This document shows, in pieces, positions 43,058 through 52,605 of a stretch of DNA of 64,000 nt. A program made the position numbers and the translations under genes. The notes below the pieces were generated by a model, which worked only from the letters and a program-made list of their open reading frames with translations, was not told the DNA's origin and made no database searches. Within the stretch, counting starts at the first letter, position 1, and the number at the start of each line of letters is the position of its first letter. Location of the stretch: positions 16,786 through 80,785 of the forward strand of contig CAJURF010000005.1 in NCBI GenBank assembly GCA_910588825.1, in the 5' to 3' direction. This DNA comes from an uncultured Lachnospiraceae bacterium (GTDB lineage: Bacteria > Bacillota > Clostridia > Lachnospirales > Lachnospiraceae).

Positions 43058-45481
43058 ATGAGCACACCTTATAACCATAAAGCCATTGAACAGAAATGGC
43101 GTTCTAACTGGGCCAAAAACCCTGTCAACGTAAACGACGGCAAAAAGCCCAAATATTACTGTCTGGACATGTTCCCATATCCATCGGGAAACGGCCTGCA
43201 TGTGGGACACTGGAGAGGCTATGTGATCTCCGACGTGTGGAGCAGATATAAAATGTTACAAGGACATTACGTGATCCACCCCATGGGCTGGGACGCTTTC
43301 GGCCTTCCGGCGGAGAATTATGCCATCAAGATGGGCACCCACCCCGCCAAATCCACAGCCGAAAATGTGGAAAAATTCAAAGAACAGCTTAACGACATCG
43401 CTGCCATCTACGACTGGGATATGGAAGTGAACACCACAGACCCGGCATTTTATAAATGGACCCAGTGGATCTTTGTGAAAATGTTCAAAGAAGGTCTGGC
43501 CTATGAGAAAGAATTTCCCATCAACTGGTGCCCCTCCTGCAAAACCGGGCTGGCCAATGAAGAAGTAGTCAACGGCTGCTGCGAGCGCTGTGGAGCCGAG
43601 GTAACCAAGAAAAACCTGCGCCAGTGGATGCTGAAAATCACCAAATACGCCGAGCGTCTGTTAAACGACCTGGACAAGCTGGACTGGCCGGAAAAAGTGA
43701 AAAAAATGCAGACAGATTGGATTGGAAAATCTTACGGCGCGGAAGTGGACTTTCCCATAGAGGGCCGGGATGAGAAAATCACTGTCTACACCACAAGACC
43801 TGACACCCTGTACGGAGCCACCTTCATGGTACTGGCACCGGAACACCCGCTGGCAGCCAGTCTGGCTGTGCCTGAGACCAGAGATGCGGTAGACAAATAT
43901 ATCTATGATGCTTCCATGAAATCCAATGTGGACCGTCTTCAGGACAAAGAAAAAACCGGCGTATTTACCGGAAGTTATGCCATCAACCCTCTGAACCAGG
44001 CAAAAACCCCCATCTGGTTATCCGATTACGTGCTGGCTGACTACGGCACTGGAGCCATCATGTGTGTTCCTGCCCACGATGACCGGGACTTCGCATTTGC
44101 CAAAAAATTTGATATTCCCATTATTCAGGTTATTGCCAAGGACGGAAAAGAAATTGAGAACATGACCGAAGCTTACACCGAGGCCTCCGGCATCATGATC
44201 CACTCCGGGGAATGGGACGGTATGGAGTCGGCTGTGCTGAAAAAGGAAGCCCCACACATGATTGAAAAACGGGGTCTGGGAAAAGCCACGGTAAACTACA
44301 AACTTCGTGACTGGGTGTTCTCCAGACAGCGCTACTGGGGCGAACCCATCCCCATCATCCACTGCCCCAAATGCGGCAATGTTCCGGTTCCCGAGGAAGA
44401 ACTGCCCCTTATGCTGCCTGACGTAACATCCTATGAACCCACAGGTACGGGAGAATCCCCCCTTGCAGCCATCGAAGAGTGGGTAAACTGTAAATGTCCG
44501 GTGTGCGGCGCAGATGCCAAACGGGAGACCAACACCATGCCTCAGTGGGCAGGTTCCTCCTGGTATTTCCTCCGGTATGTGGACAGCCACAATGACAAGG
44601 AACTGGTTTCCAAGGAAAAAGCAGACCAATACCTGCCGGTGGACATGTATATCGGAGGCGTGGAACACGCAGTGCTCCATCTGCTCTACTCCCGATTTTA
44701 CACAAAGTTTTTGTACGATATTGGAGCTGTAGACTTTGACGAACCTTTTCACAAGCTGTTCAATCAGGGAATGATCACCGGGAAAAACGGGATCAAAATG
44801 AGTAAATCCAAAGGAAACGTGGTATCGCCTGACGATTTGGTGCGGGATTACGGCTGTGACTCTCTGCGCATGTACGAACTGTTCGTGGGGCCGCCGGAAT
44901 TAGATGCCGAGTGGGACGACCGGGGAATCGACGGGGTAAGCCGTTTCCTGAAACGTTTCTGGAAACTGGCCCTGGACAGCCGGGAAGCAGACGTAAAGGC
45001 CACAACGGAAATGGTGAAACTGCGCCACAGACTCATCTACGACATCACCCAGCGTCTGGAGAGCTTCAGTCTGAACACCGTAATCTCCGGTTTCATGGAG
45101 TACAACAACAAACTGATGGAAACCGCGAAAAAAGCAGGCGGTATTGACGCAGAGACTATAGAGACCTTCCTGATTCTCATGGCTCCCTTTGCCCCCCATA
45201 TGGCAGAAGAACTGTGGGAGATCTATGGACATAACACTTCCGTCTTTGAAAACCGCTGGCCAGAAGCCGACGAAAGCGCCATGAAAGACGATGAGATCGA
45301 AGTGCCTGTGCAGATCAACGGAAAAACCCGGGCAGTTATCCGCATACCTGCGGACGCGGGAAAAGAAGAAGCCCTGGCTGCCGGAAAGGAAGCCGTGGCG
45401 GACAAACTGGACGGCAATATCGTCAAAGAAATTTACGTGCCGAAGAAGATTATCAATATTGTACAGAAACCTGGAAAATAA
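43058..45481 (+). CDS. leuS: Leucyl-tRNA synthetase
   Basis: 807 residues, class I synthetase. HIGH-type motif in YPSGNGLHVGHWRGY, CP1 editing domain (TTRPDTLYGATFMVLAPEHP), zinc-type CPKCG and CPVCG pairs, KMSKS in GIKMSKSKGNVVSPDD, anticodon-binding helices and the C-terminal part (VPVQINGKTRAVIRIPADAG). Start at 43058 with GAGGAGG nine bases upstream; a longer frame to 42980 is leader. No T-box leader is visible. Ends at a strong bidirectional terminator. Confidence 0.98.
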   Translation: MSTPYNHKAIEQKWRSNWAKNPVNVNDGKKPKYYCLDMFPYPSGNGLHVGHWRGYVISDVWSRYKMLQGHYVIHPMGWDAFGLPAENYAIKMGTHPAKSTAENVEKFKEQLNDIAAIYDWDMEVNTTDPAFYKWTQWIFVKMFKEGLAYEKEFPINWCPSCKTGLANEEVVNGCCERCGAEVTKKNLRQWMLKITKYAERLLNDLDKLDWPEKVKKMQTDWIGKSYGAEVDFPIEGRDEKITVYTTRPDTLYGATFMVLAPEHPLAASLAVPETRDAVDKYIYDASMKSNVDRLQDKEKTGVFTGSYAINPLNQAKTPIWLSDYVLADYGTGAIMCVPAHDDRDFAFAKKFDIPIIQVIAKDGKEIENMTEAYTEASGIMIHSGEWDGMESAVLKKEAPHMIEKRGLGKATVNYKLRDWVFSRQRYWGEPIPIIHCPKCGNVPVPEEELPLMLPDVTSYEPTGTGESPLAAIEEWVNCKCPVCGADAKRETNTMPQWAGSSWYFLRYVDSHNDKELVSKEKADQYLPVDMYIGGVEHAVLHLLYSRFYTKFLYDIGAVDFDEPFHKLFNQGMITGKNGIKMSKSKGNVVSPDDLVRDYGCDSLRMYELFVGPPELDAEWDDRGIDGVSRFLKRFWKLALDSREADVKATTEMVKLRHRLIYDITQRLESFSLNTVISGFMEYNNKLMETAKKAGGIDAETIETFLILMAPFAPHMAEELWEIYGHNTSVFENRWPEADESAMKDDEIEVPVQINGKTRAVIRIPADAGKEEALAAGKEAVADKLDGNIVKEIYVPKKIINIVQKPGK

Positions 45482-45486
45482 AATAG

Positions 45487-45532
45487 AAAAAAGACGGGTA
45501 AATCGTATTTTACGTTTTTACCCGTCTTTTTT
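45487..45532. terminator. Bidirectional terminator between leuS and the sulfotransferase gene
   Basis: 16-base perfect stem, AAAAAAGACGGGTAAA (45487-45502) with its complement (45517-45532), with A and T runs on both sides; serves leuS (+) and the sulfotransferase gene (-). Confidence 0.95.
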
Positions 45533-45537
45533 GAATA

Positions 45538-46668
45538 TTATTTGTCGCAGCTGTCCTTACCAGCACCTTTTAACTTCCGATACGCCCTCACCAGCAAATG
45601 GCTGCGCAGTTTCTCAGTGCGGCTTTTCAGCTTCTGAATCTCCTGCTGCTGCTGGCAGAATACCTCTGTAAACAGCAGAATAATATCCCGGTACATGGTA
45701 TCCGGATTCACCTTCCATACAGGGAGCTCCTCTATGGGATCATAGAAAAGCCTTCCATCCGGCCTGTCCAGAAATATCTCCGCCGTCTTCCGGTTGCTTT
45801 CCTCAAATTTTTCCATAAACTGTACCTGCTGTTCATAGGTGAACATGCTAGTATTGGAATGCAGATCACTGGCAGTGCAGTCGCTGGCAGCCTTAATGGC
45901 ATTATTCATAAAATCATTCAGCTCAATATATTCCGGTATGCCGTTGAGAATCCTCTTAATCTCAAGAAAATTTTCCCGCAGACCCATATTGTTTTTAACG
46001 GTATCTTTCGTATAACTCTCTGTGAGAGTAAGTCCGATACATTGGAGAAAATCTGAAAAAATCGAATTTCCATTGCCTTCAAACTGTCCCCTCTCATAGG
46101 GCCGCACAATCAGATTCTCTTTTCCCACAGCATCCGCAATGGTGCTCAGATGTTTAAAATAATCCAGGGGATAATTTAAAAAGGCATCCGTAGTCATATA
46201 TTCGTCAAAGCTTTCCGTCCTCATGACAAATCTTGACTTCACATTCTGATTATAAAGCGACTGGATGAATAAATCCTGTCTGCGCAGATATACGATTACT
46301 TTTAATTCACAGCCGATTTTTTGAAAATCTTTCACTGTCTTCTGCCAAAATCCCTTACGCCTGGTTCCGATTTTCCAGATTTCCTCATCCGACAGTACAA
46401 CATCTGTATATGTTTCCGTCAGTTCTCTCAACATCTGAAATGCCGCTGCCTGCACGGCAGGCTCATCATACTGTACCACATTTCCTTCATTGAAAATCAG
46501 GAAATGCCCATTTCGGTTCTTATACCTGTTATCATTTCCAAATTTCGAAGTAAAATCGGGAAAGCAATATCCTTGTTTATGCAACAGTTCTTCGTTTTCG
46601 CGCAAAAAAGTCTGGACAGCAGTTGTCCCTGTTTTTGGTGTACCAATGCTTAAATGAACGGTTCCCAT
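45538..46668 (-). CDS. Sulfotransferase-like protein (PAPS-dependent)
   Basis: 376 residues, soluble. Near the N-terminus SIGTPKTGTTAVQTFLREN is the 5'-phosphosulfate loop of sulfotransferases. VYLRRQDLFIQSLYNQNVKS is like the 3'-phosphate region (R..S). The C-terminus is helical (EIQKLKSRTEKLRSHLLV) and basic. PAPS-using enzymes transfer sulfate to sugars, lipids or small molecules. The two genes upstream on the strand make PAPS. ATG has AAAGGATG upstream. Target unknown. Confidence 0.82.
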   Translation of the reverse strand: MGTVHLSIGTPKTGTTAVQTFLRENEELLHKQGYCFPDFTSKFGNDNRYKNRNGHFLIFNEGNVVQYDEPAVQAAAFQMLRELTETYTDVVLSDEEIWKIGTRRKGFWQKTVKDFQKIGCELKVIVYLRRQDLFIQSLYNQNVKSRFVMRTESFDEYMTTDAFLNYPLDYFKHLSTIADAVGKENLIVRPYERGQFEGNGNSIFSDFLQCIGLTLTESYTKDTVKNNMGLRENFLEIKRILNGIPEYIELNDFMNNAIKAASDCTASDLHSNTSMFTYEQQVQFMEKFEESNRKTAEIFLDRPDGRLFYDPIEELPVWKVNPDTMYRDIILLFTEVFCQQQQEIQKLKSRTEKLRSHLLVRAYRKLKGAGKDSCDK

Positions 46669-46752
46669 TTATTCATCCTTTCTTCCGTTTCTTAAATCTA
46701 AAAATTCCCCTATATAGTATAATGAATAAATGTGATGCAAATTTGAGTTTTT

Positions 46753-48591
46753 TTATTTTTTGTGTTTCTGTATCTCTTCCAGCCGTTCTATGATGCGTTC
46801 TACCGCCTGTTCCAGGGTGCTGGTGCTGGTGTCAATCTGAATCTCCGGATTTGACGGAGGCTCATAAGCGCTGGATATTCCTGTGAAATTGGGAATTTCG
46901 CCTTTGCGGGCTTTTGCATACAGCCCTTTCACATCACGCTTCTCACATACTTCCAGCGGTGTACTCACGTAGATTTCCACAAAGTTATCTCCAATAATCG
47001 TCCTGGCATTTTCCCTGTCCTGGGCATAGGGCGAGATAAAGGCTGTAAGCACAATCAGCCCTGCGTCATTCATCAGCTTAGAAACTTCAGCCACCCGGCG
47101 TATATTTTCGATCCTGTCCTGCTGGGTAAAGCCCAGATTCCTGCACAATCCCATCCGCACATTGTCACCGTCCAACAGCATAGTATGACGTCCAAGAGCC
47201 AGAAGACGTTTTTCCAGAGCATTGGCCAGCGCCGACTTTCCGGAACCGGACAGACCGGTAAACCACAGCGTCAGCGGCTCCTGGCCTTTTTGGGCAGAGC
47301 GCATCTGCCTGGTCACATCTGTCTCCTGCCATACCAGATTGTCCGAACGGCGCAGGTCATGCTTGATCACTCCGCAGGCCGAAGTCATATTGGTCACACG
47401 GTCTGTCAAAATAAAACCGCCCATGGCCTCACATCTGCTGAATTTATCCATCACAATCTTTTCCGACAGGGAAATCTGGCAGTCTGCAATTTCATTTTTA
47501 TAGATCACATCTGCCGGAACGTGTCTTCCGTCGTTAATGTCAATTTTATATTTCACGGACATGACAGTACCAGGCGTGGTCTTTGTTCCCAATTTCACAA
47601 AATAGTTCTTTCCCGGAATCAGTGGTTCATCATCCATCCACAAGAGCCTTGCAGAAATCATATTGCTGACCATTCCGCTAAAGCCGCTGACCAGCACACA
47701 TCCTCTGGAAACATCCACTTCCCGGTCGAAGGCAATGGACACCGGCCATCCCGCCTCCGCTGTCTCCACCAGGACATCCCCCCGGTAAATGCTTTTCACT
47801 TTTGCCTTCTCTCCGTTGGGAAGCACGGTAACCTCTGAAGAGACTGAAATACTTCCGGACTCAATCTGTCCCTGGAAACCACGGTACTCAGAATTAGGCC
47901 TGCATACTCTCTGCACAGGCATTACAAATCCGGCTTCTTCCTTCTGCCCAGATGACACATCCACCTGTTCCAGATAAGCCAGAAGGGGTTTTCCCTCATA
48001 CCATCCCATCCGCACAGAGGTATCATTGATATTATCCCCCTCCGTGGCAGATACAGGAATGCTGCAGGCACTCTCCACCTGGAATCCTGCAGTGATTTTC
48101 TCAATCTCCAGCACCACTTCATCAAAATATTTCTTATCATAGTGCACCAGGTCCATTTTATTCACCGCAAATACAAAGTGCCGGATTCCCATCAGATTAC
48201 AAATGCGGATATGCCGGCGGGTCTGTCTCTGCACGCCTTTTGCCACATCCACCAGAATCACAGCCAGGTCTGCGAAGGATGCCCCCACAGCCATATTCCT
48301 GGTATATTCCTCATGTCCTGGCGCATCCGCCACGATAAAACTTCTGTTATCTGTAGAGAAATACCGATATGCCACATCAATGGTGATCCCCTGTTCCCTC
48401 TCAGCCATCAGCCCGTCCAAAAGCAGAGAATAATCCAGAGTGCCATTCCTGCTTTTCAGCCTGCTGTCCATCTCCAGCGCCCTTTTCTGGTCCGTATATA
48501 AAAGCTTTGCATCGTAAAGCATATGACCGATCAATGTAGATTTCCCGTCATCCACACTTCCACATGTAAGAAATTTCAATAAATCTTTCAT
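46753..48591 (-). CDS. cysNC: Bifunctional ATP sulfurylase GTPase subunit/APS kinase
   Basis: 612 residues. Residues 1-430: CysN EF-Tu-like GTPase (GSVDDGKSTLIGHML, DAPGHEEYTRNM, NKMDLV) and beta domains. Residues 440-612: CysC APS kinase (GLSGSGKSALANALEKRLLA, LDGDNVRMGLCRNLGFTQQD). It drives ATP sulfurylation of sulfate by CysD and makes PAPS. No APS/PAPS reductase is nearby. The ATG overlaps the cysD stop by one base. Analogous in design to NodQ, which makes PAPS for NodH sulfotransferase. Confidence 0.96.
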   Translation of the reverse strand: MKDLLKFLTCGSVDDGKSTLIGHMLYDAKLLYTDQKRALEMDSRLKSRNGTLDYSLLLDGLMAEREQGITIDVAYRYFSTDNRSFIVADAPGHEEYTRNMAVGASFADLAVILVDVAKGVQRQTRRHIRICNLMGIRHFVFAVNKMDLVHYDKKYFDEVVLEIEKITAGFQVESACSIPVSATEGDNINDTSVRMGWYEGKPLLAYLEQVDVSSGQKEEAGFVMPVQRVCRPNSEYRGFQGQIESGSISVSSEVTVLPNGEKAKVKSIYRGDVLVETAEAGWPVSIAFDREVDVSRGCVLVSGFSGMVSNMISARLLWMDDEPLIPGKNYFVKLGTKTTPGTVMSVKYKIDINDGRHVPADVIYKNEIADCQISLSEKIVMDKFSRCEAMGGFILTDRVTNMTSACGVIKHDLRRSDNLVWQETDVTRQMRSAQKGQEPLTLWFTGLSGSGKSALANALEKRLLALGRHTMLLDGDNVRMGLCRNLGFTQQDRIENIRRVAEVSKLMNDAGLIVLTAFISPYAQDRENARTIIGDNFVEIYVSTPLEVCEKRDVKGLYAKARKGEIPNFTGISSAYEPPSNPEIQIDTSTSTLEQAVERIIERLEEIQKHKK

Positions 48592-49487
48592 TAGAAATAA
48601 CCCTCTCTTTTCCGGCGTTCCATACTTCCGGTTTCTTCATAGTCAATGACACGGCTGGTTCTCTCAGATGTAACTTCACCCAGAGTTTCTTTCACAATTT
48701 CCTCCAGTGTATCTGCCTCAGACTCCACAGCGCCTGTCAGCGGGTAACAGCCCAGTGTGCGGAAACGCACTTTTTTCTGCTGGACTTCCTCTCCATCCTT
48801 AAGTTTCATCCTCTCATCGTCCACCATAATCAGATTTCCATCCCTGAGAACCACAGGGCGCTCTTTTGCAAAGTAGAGAGGTACGATATCAATATGTTCC
48901 CTGAGAATATACTGCCAGATATCTTTTTCCGTCCAGTTGGACAGGGGGAATACACGGATGCTCTCCCCAGAATAAATCCTGGTATTGTAAAGTTTCCACA
49001 TCTCCGGCCTCTGGTTTTTCGGGTCCCATCCGTGGCTCTTATTCCTGAAAGAAAATACCCGCTCCTTTGCCCGGGATTTTTCCTCATCCCTGCGCCCTCC
49101 TCCGAAGGCGGCGGTGAACTGATAGTGATCCAATGCCTGCCGGAGCGCCTGGGTTTTCATAATATCCGTATAGGCAGAGCCATGGTCAAATGGATTGATC
49201 CCCTGTTTTACTCCGTCCTGATTGGTATAGACAATCATCTCAATTCCCAGTTCTTTGGCTTTCCGATCCCTGAATTCTATCATCTCGTGGAATTTCCAGG
49301 TGGTATCTATATGCATAAATGGAAAAGGCGGTTTCTCCGGATAAAATGCTTTCATCGCCAGATGAAGCATCACCGAACTGTCTTTTCCAATGGAATAAAG
49401 CATGACAGGCTTTTCGCATTCTGCAGCCACTTCACGCATAATATAGATGGCTTCCGCCTCCAATTCGTCTAAATACGATTGTGCCAT
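48591..49487 (-). CDS. cysD: Sulfate adenylyltransferase subunit CysD
   Basis: 298 residues; PP-loop ATP sulfurylase small subunit making APS from sulfate and ATP with CysN. YSIGKDSSVMLHLAMKAF is the PP-loop; FPFMHIDTTWKF, GGRRDEEKSRAKE, RVFPLSNWTEKDIW and the C-terminal RTSRVIDYEETGSMERRKRE are conserved. First gene of cysD-cysNC-sulfotransferase. I saw no ideal ribosome site. Confidence 0.97.
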   Translation of the reverse strand: MAQSYLDELEAEAIYIMREVAAECEKPVMLYSIGKDSSVMLHLAMKAFYPEKPPFPFMHIDTTWKFHEMIEFRDRKAKELGIEMIVYTNQDGVKQGINPFDHGSAYTDIMKTQALRQALDHYQFTAAFGGGRRDEEKSRAKERVFSFRNKSHGWDPKNQRPEMWKLYNTRIYSGESIRVFPLSNWTEKDIWQYILREHIDIVPLYFAKERPVVLRDGNLIMVDDERMKLKDGEEVQQKKVRFRTLGCYPLTGAVESEADTLEEIVKETLGEVTSERTSRVIDYEETGSMERRKREGYF

Positions 49488-49669
49488 AATAATTTTTACA
49501 CCAAACCTTTCCAGTGCATGTTTTTCATCTTATTGATCTTGCATGCACTTTAATCTCAGGTATTTTTTATACCTGGGGTTATTCTACTTAGTAAAAGTGA
49601 TGAAAATTTGTAGTTTCCGCGGTTGTTCTTGGTTGTTGGATTTCCTTATCCATCAAGGTCTTTCAGGAG

Positions 49670-49717
49670 GGACGCCGCTATGGGGGGAGGGATACCCCTG
49701 GGCGCACTGGGGCGTCC
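49670..49717. repeat. Small inverted repeat upstream of cysD
   Basis: GGACGCC (49670-49676) pairs with GGCGTCC (49711-49717), with G-rich sequence between; between the 549-residue membrane-protein gene and cysD. Could be the end of the former's transcript. The rest of this 240-base gap shows nothing clear. Confidence 0.35.
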
Positions 49718-49726
49718 GTCAAACAA

Positions 49727-51346
49727 TTATTCAATACCAAGCACCGAAGAAACAGGTTCCCCCTGGCTGTATTCAATGGATATCTCATCCCCCACATCAT
49801 ACCGCAGCACTTCCATAAAGTCTGCCAAAGGTACATCGAAGATCAGCTCACTATCTTCCAATACCAGATAAAAATGAGTATTCCCCTCAATCACTCCCTG
49901 GGCAATCTTTTTAATCACCCCCTGTATTTTCTGGGTATCCTGGGGGTTTGAGCTGGAACCTCCTCCTGTTTTCAGCATTTTTATATAAGTCTGCTCACAG
50001 GATGCCACCGTATCTCCAATGGCCACATTCTGGTATTTCTGAATATTGACCATGGCATATTTTTTCACCAGTCCGGCGTTATCTTTCAGTGCGATAAAGT
50101 ACGTGGGCTCATCGGCTATATTCAGGAGCAGAGGGAATGTGGCCTGGTAGCCCAGATTCTGTACCTGCCCTTCCGCAGATTCCATAGCTGAGTATTCTTC
50201 TGCACCGGCTACTTCGTAATACCGGGTCTCCCTGGTCCTCTGATTGATTAAAACAAATCCCACGTTGGAGCGGTCTCCGCTGACAGAGGTGACGCCTGTG
50301 TAGACCCACACGTCGTCGTCCAGGGCCAGGTAGTTGTATCCTTCTGTGGTCTTCAGGCATCCCTTCTGACCCAGAATGCTGTTGAAGAAGCCGTTCACCA
50401 GTGTGCCGTGGTAATCATAGAGTTCGATGAGCAAATCTGCCGGATATACCCGGTCTACCCAGGTGGGGCATTCCTCCACAGGCATGGATGTGCACTCTCC
50501 AGTGACTGCATTGCACAGAACTACTTTTCCAATGGTCTGTCCGCCGAACAGGCCAATAGTAAATTCTTTTACCGGACAGATCCAGTAGGGTGTTCCCTCA
50601 TCGTCAATCTCAAAACTGAGCTGGTCAAAAATATATGTGGGATACCGAAACCGGAGATGCCTGTAGATATTCCGGTTAAAGTACTCTGACTGAGAATAGC
50701 GGATACCCGGTGACAGTTTTACCAGCTCTGTATTCTGGGTGGCCATGTCAATGGTAATATAAGCGGGAATTCCCTGCTTTTGGTTTGTCAGCCATTTGAT
50801 GGGACTGGCGTACACCAGCGGCGTCACCCGGACAGGTCTTCCGTTCACATTGATCTGGGAATAGATGCTGCTCACTTCAAACTGAGAAACCATGTCCACC
50901 ATGCTGCCCATTTTCCGATTTCCCAGAAGCTCTGCGGAATCTTTATCCAAAAGGGGAATCTGGTTATAATTGACTTCTTTGATGTCCTCTGTAAAATCCC
51001 TGTTTTCCGGCTCCAGAAGTTTCTGGTACTTTCTCGCATTCACAATGGGGGATGACAGAACTGCTCCAATCAGATAGACCAGCAGTACTGCCGCAAACAG
51101 CCCAAGAACCAGCTTGACACTTTTCTTCTCCTTTGCCTTTGCCAGTACGCCAAAACCTACTTTTTTCCCTGGTTCCACCGCAGTCTTCACCAGCACCTCA
51201 GCCAGAAGCACTCCCAGCAGAACGAGAACCAGCACCCAGAACCCGCTGGCGTGAATGTTGATGGCCGGCAGGGAAATGTAATAGTAAAGGCCCACTAAGA
51301 CCAACACCCCCAGAACAATACCGGTGTTTCGTTTCCAATGTTTCAT
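49727..51346 (-). CDS. Large membrane-anchored protein, unknown function
   Basis: 539 residues. Three hydrophobic segments in the first 110 residues (GIVLGVLVLVGLYYYISLPA; FWVLVLVLLGVLLAEVLV; LVLGLFAAVLLVYLIGAVL), then about 430 residues of mixed beta-rich sequence (GKVVLCNAVTGECTSMPVEE, LALDDDVWVYTGVTSVSGD), probably outside the cell. CvpA-like topology has been suggested for similar proteins but I cannot confirm it. Start at 51346 with AAAGGA upstream; the frame extends to 51376, overlapping the RNase G stop. I do not recognise a function. Confidence 0.75.
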   Translation of the reverse strand: MKHWKRNTGIVLGVLVLVGLYYYISLPAINIHASGFWVLVLVLLGVLLAEVLVKTAVEPGKKVGFGVLAKAKEKKSVKLVLGLFAAVLLVYLIGAVLSSPIVNARKYQKLLEPENRDFTEDIKEVNYNQIPLLDKDSAELLGNRKMGSMVDMVSQFEVSSIYSQINVNGRPVRVTPLVYASPIKWLTNQKQGIPAYITIDMATQNTELVKLSPGIRYSQSEYFNRNIYRHLRFRYPTYIFDQLSFEIDDEGTPYWICPVKEFTIGLFGGQTIGKVVLCNAVTGECTSMPVEECPTWVDRVYPADLLIELYDYHGTLVNGFFNSILGQKGCLKTTEGYNYLALDDDVWVYTGVTSVSGDRSNVGFVLINQRTRETRYYEVAGAEEYSAMESAEGQVQNLGYQATFPLLLNIADEPTYFIALKDNAGLVKKYAMVNIQKYQNVAIGDTVASCEQTYIKMLKTGGGSSSNPQDTQKIQGVIKKIAQGVIEGNTHFYLVLEDSELIFDVPLADFMEVLRYDVGDEISIEYSQGEPVSSVLGIE

Positions 51347-51372
51347 ACTTTCTTTTCCTTTCTTCTCATTTA

Positions 51373-52605
51373 TCATAAAAAACTGTGCTCCAGCGCTTCA
51401 AAATCCTCTGACACAGGCCTGCGCACTTTCTGCCTGGTAACTTCTACGATTTTAAGCGCTGTCATATCCACCACATCTGTTTTTACCCGGTCCCTTTTCA
51501 GGCATTTTCTGAATTCATAAATCAGCTCATTCTCGTATTCTGGCTGGTTCAGATTAATAAAATCCACCAGAATGATTCCTGACAAGTTGCGCAGACGAAG
51601 CTGAAATGCAATCTCTCTGGCTGCTTCCAGGTTAATCTTGTGGTAAGTCTCCTGGGATTTTTTATTGGACACATATTTCCCGGTATTCACGTCAATGGAC
51701 ACAAACGCTTCTGTCTGCTCAATCACCAGAAATCCTCCTGATTTCAGCCACACACGCTTTTCCAGAAGTCCGGATAACACATCTTCCAGGGCATACAGCT
51801 TGTACAGCGGCAGCAGGCAATCCCGGTAAAGGCGCAGTTTGTGCAGGTCTTCCGGCTGATATTCTGTCAGATAAGTCAGTATTTTCTCATAAACTGCCGG
51901 TACATCGGTGACGATTTCCTCCAGATTCTCTGTGTAAGCATTCTGAATTGCCCCCAGATAAAAGGGCTGGGCTTCCTGAATCAGCGAATAGCAGGTTCTG
52001 GACCTGCCCTTTTCCAGAACCTGGCGTCTGCGCTTTTTTAGTATGTCCAGTTCCTGGAATATCTGTTCTCTATCCGCAGTCCCTGCATTGGTGCGCACAA
52101 TCAGCCCATATTCTTCTGTGACCTCTGTTGCCAGCCATTCTTTCAGACGGCGGCGGGTCTCTGAAGAAAGCTTTGCCGACACCCGCAGAACCGAAATGCC
52201 TGCTGCAAGAATCAGGTATTTACCGTGAAATTCCAGCTTTGAAGTAACTGTGGGGCGCTTTCCCCGCATTGATTCCCGCATTACCTGAACCAGAAGCTGG
52301 TCCCCTGCTTTCAGGGTATACCGCCCGTTTATCTTATTTTTGCCGTTGGTATAGACTGCCTGTTCCTGTTCTTTCAGACTGTAAAAGCAGACAATACCTT
52401 CCCCGATTCTCACAAAGGCTCCCTGTATATTGGCGACCACACGTTCCACCTGTCCGATGTAAATATTGCCCAGAATTCCTGTACTGTCCAGCGGCGAAAA
52501 CGAGATTTCCCTTGTCCCTGCCCCATCCTCTATTTCCGCATACAGTGTACAGTCCCTGCCTCTCACCGGCATCTCTGTAACGATTAGTTTATTCAATATT
52601 TTCAC
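51373..52605 (-). CDS. rng: Ribonuclease G/E family protein
   Basis: 410 residues. S1 domain near the N-terminus (GNIYIGQVERVVANIQGAFV, KAGDQLLVQVMRE), first catalytic Asp in AFVSIDVNTGKYVSNK and second in SGIILVDFINL; both present. No C-terminal degradosome scaffold and no zinc-link region is evident, the short form. Endonuclease for rRNA and mRNA. The start is a GTG at 52605 or a TTG at codon 4; both have AGGT-type signals. It overlaps TIGR03936 by 17 bases. Usually followed by ribosomal protein L21 in Clostridia; not here. Confidence 0.95.
   Translation of the reverse strand: MKILNKLIVTEMPVRGRDCTLYAEIEDGAGTREISFSPLDSTGILGNIYIGQVERVVANIQGAFVRIGEGIVCFYSLKEQEQAVYTNGKNKINGRYTLKAGDQLLVQVMRESMRGKRPTVTSKLEFHGKYLILAAGISVLRVSAKLSSETRRRLKEWLATEVTEEYGLIVRTNAGTADREQIFQELDILKKRRRQVLEKGRSRTCYSLIQEAQPFYLGAIQNAYTENLEEIVTDVPAVYEKILTYLTEYQPEDLHKLRLYRDCLLPLYKLYALEDVLSGLLEKRVWLKSGGFLVIEQTEAFVSIDVNTGKYVSNKKSQETYHKINLEAAREIAFQLRLRNLSGIILVDFINLNQPEYENELIYEFRKCLKRDRVKTDVVDMTALKIVEVTRQKVRRPVSEDFEALEHSFL

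Noticed and set aside
44018..44752. 244-codon minus-strand open frame
   Set aside because: Antisense shadow inside leuS, whose motifs are unambiguous.
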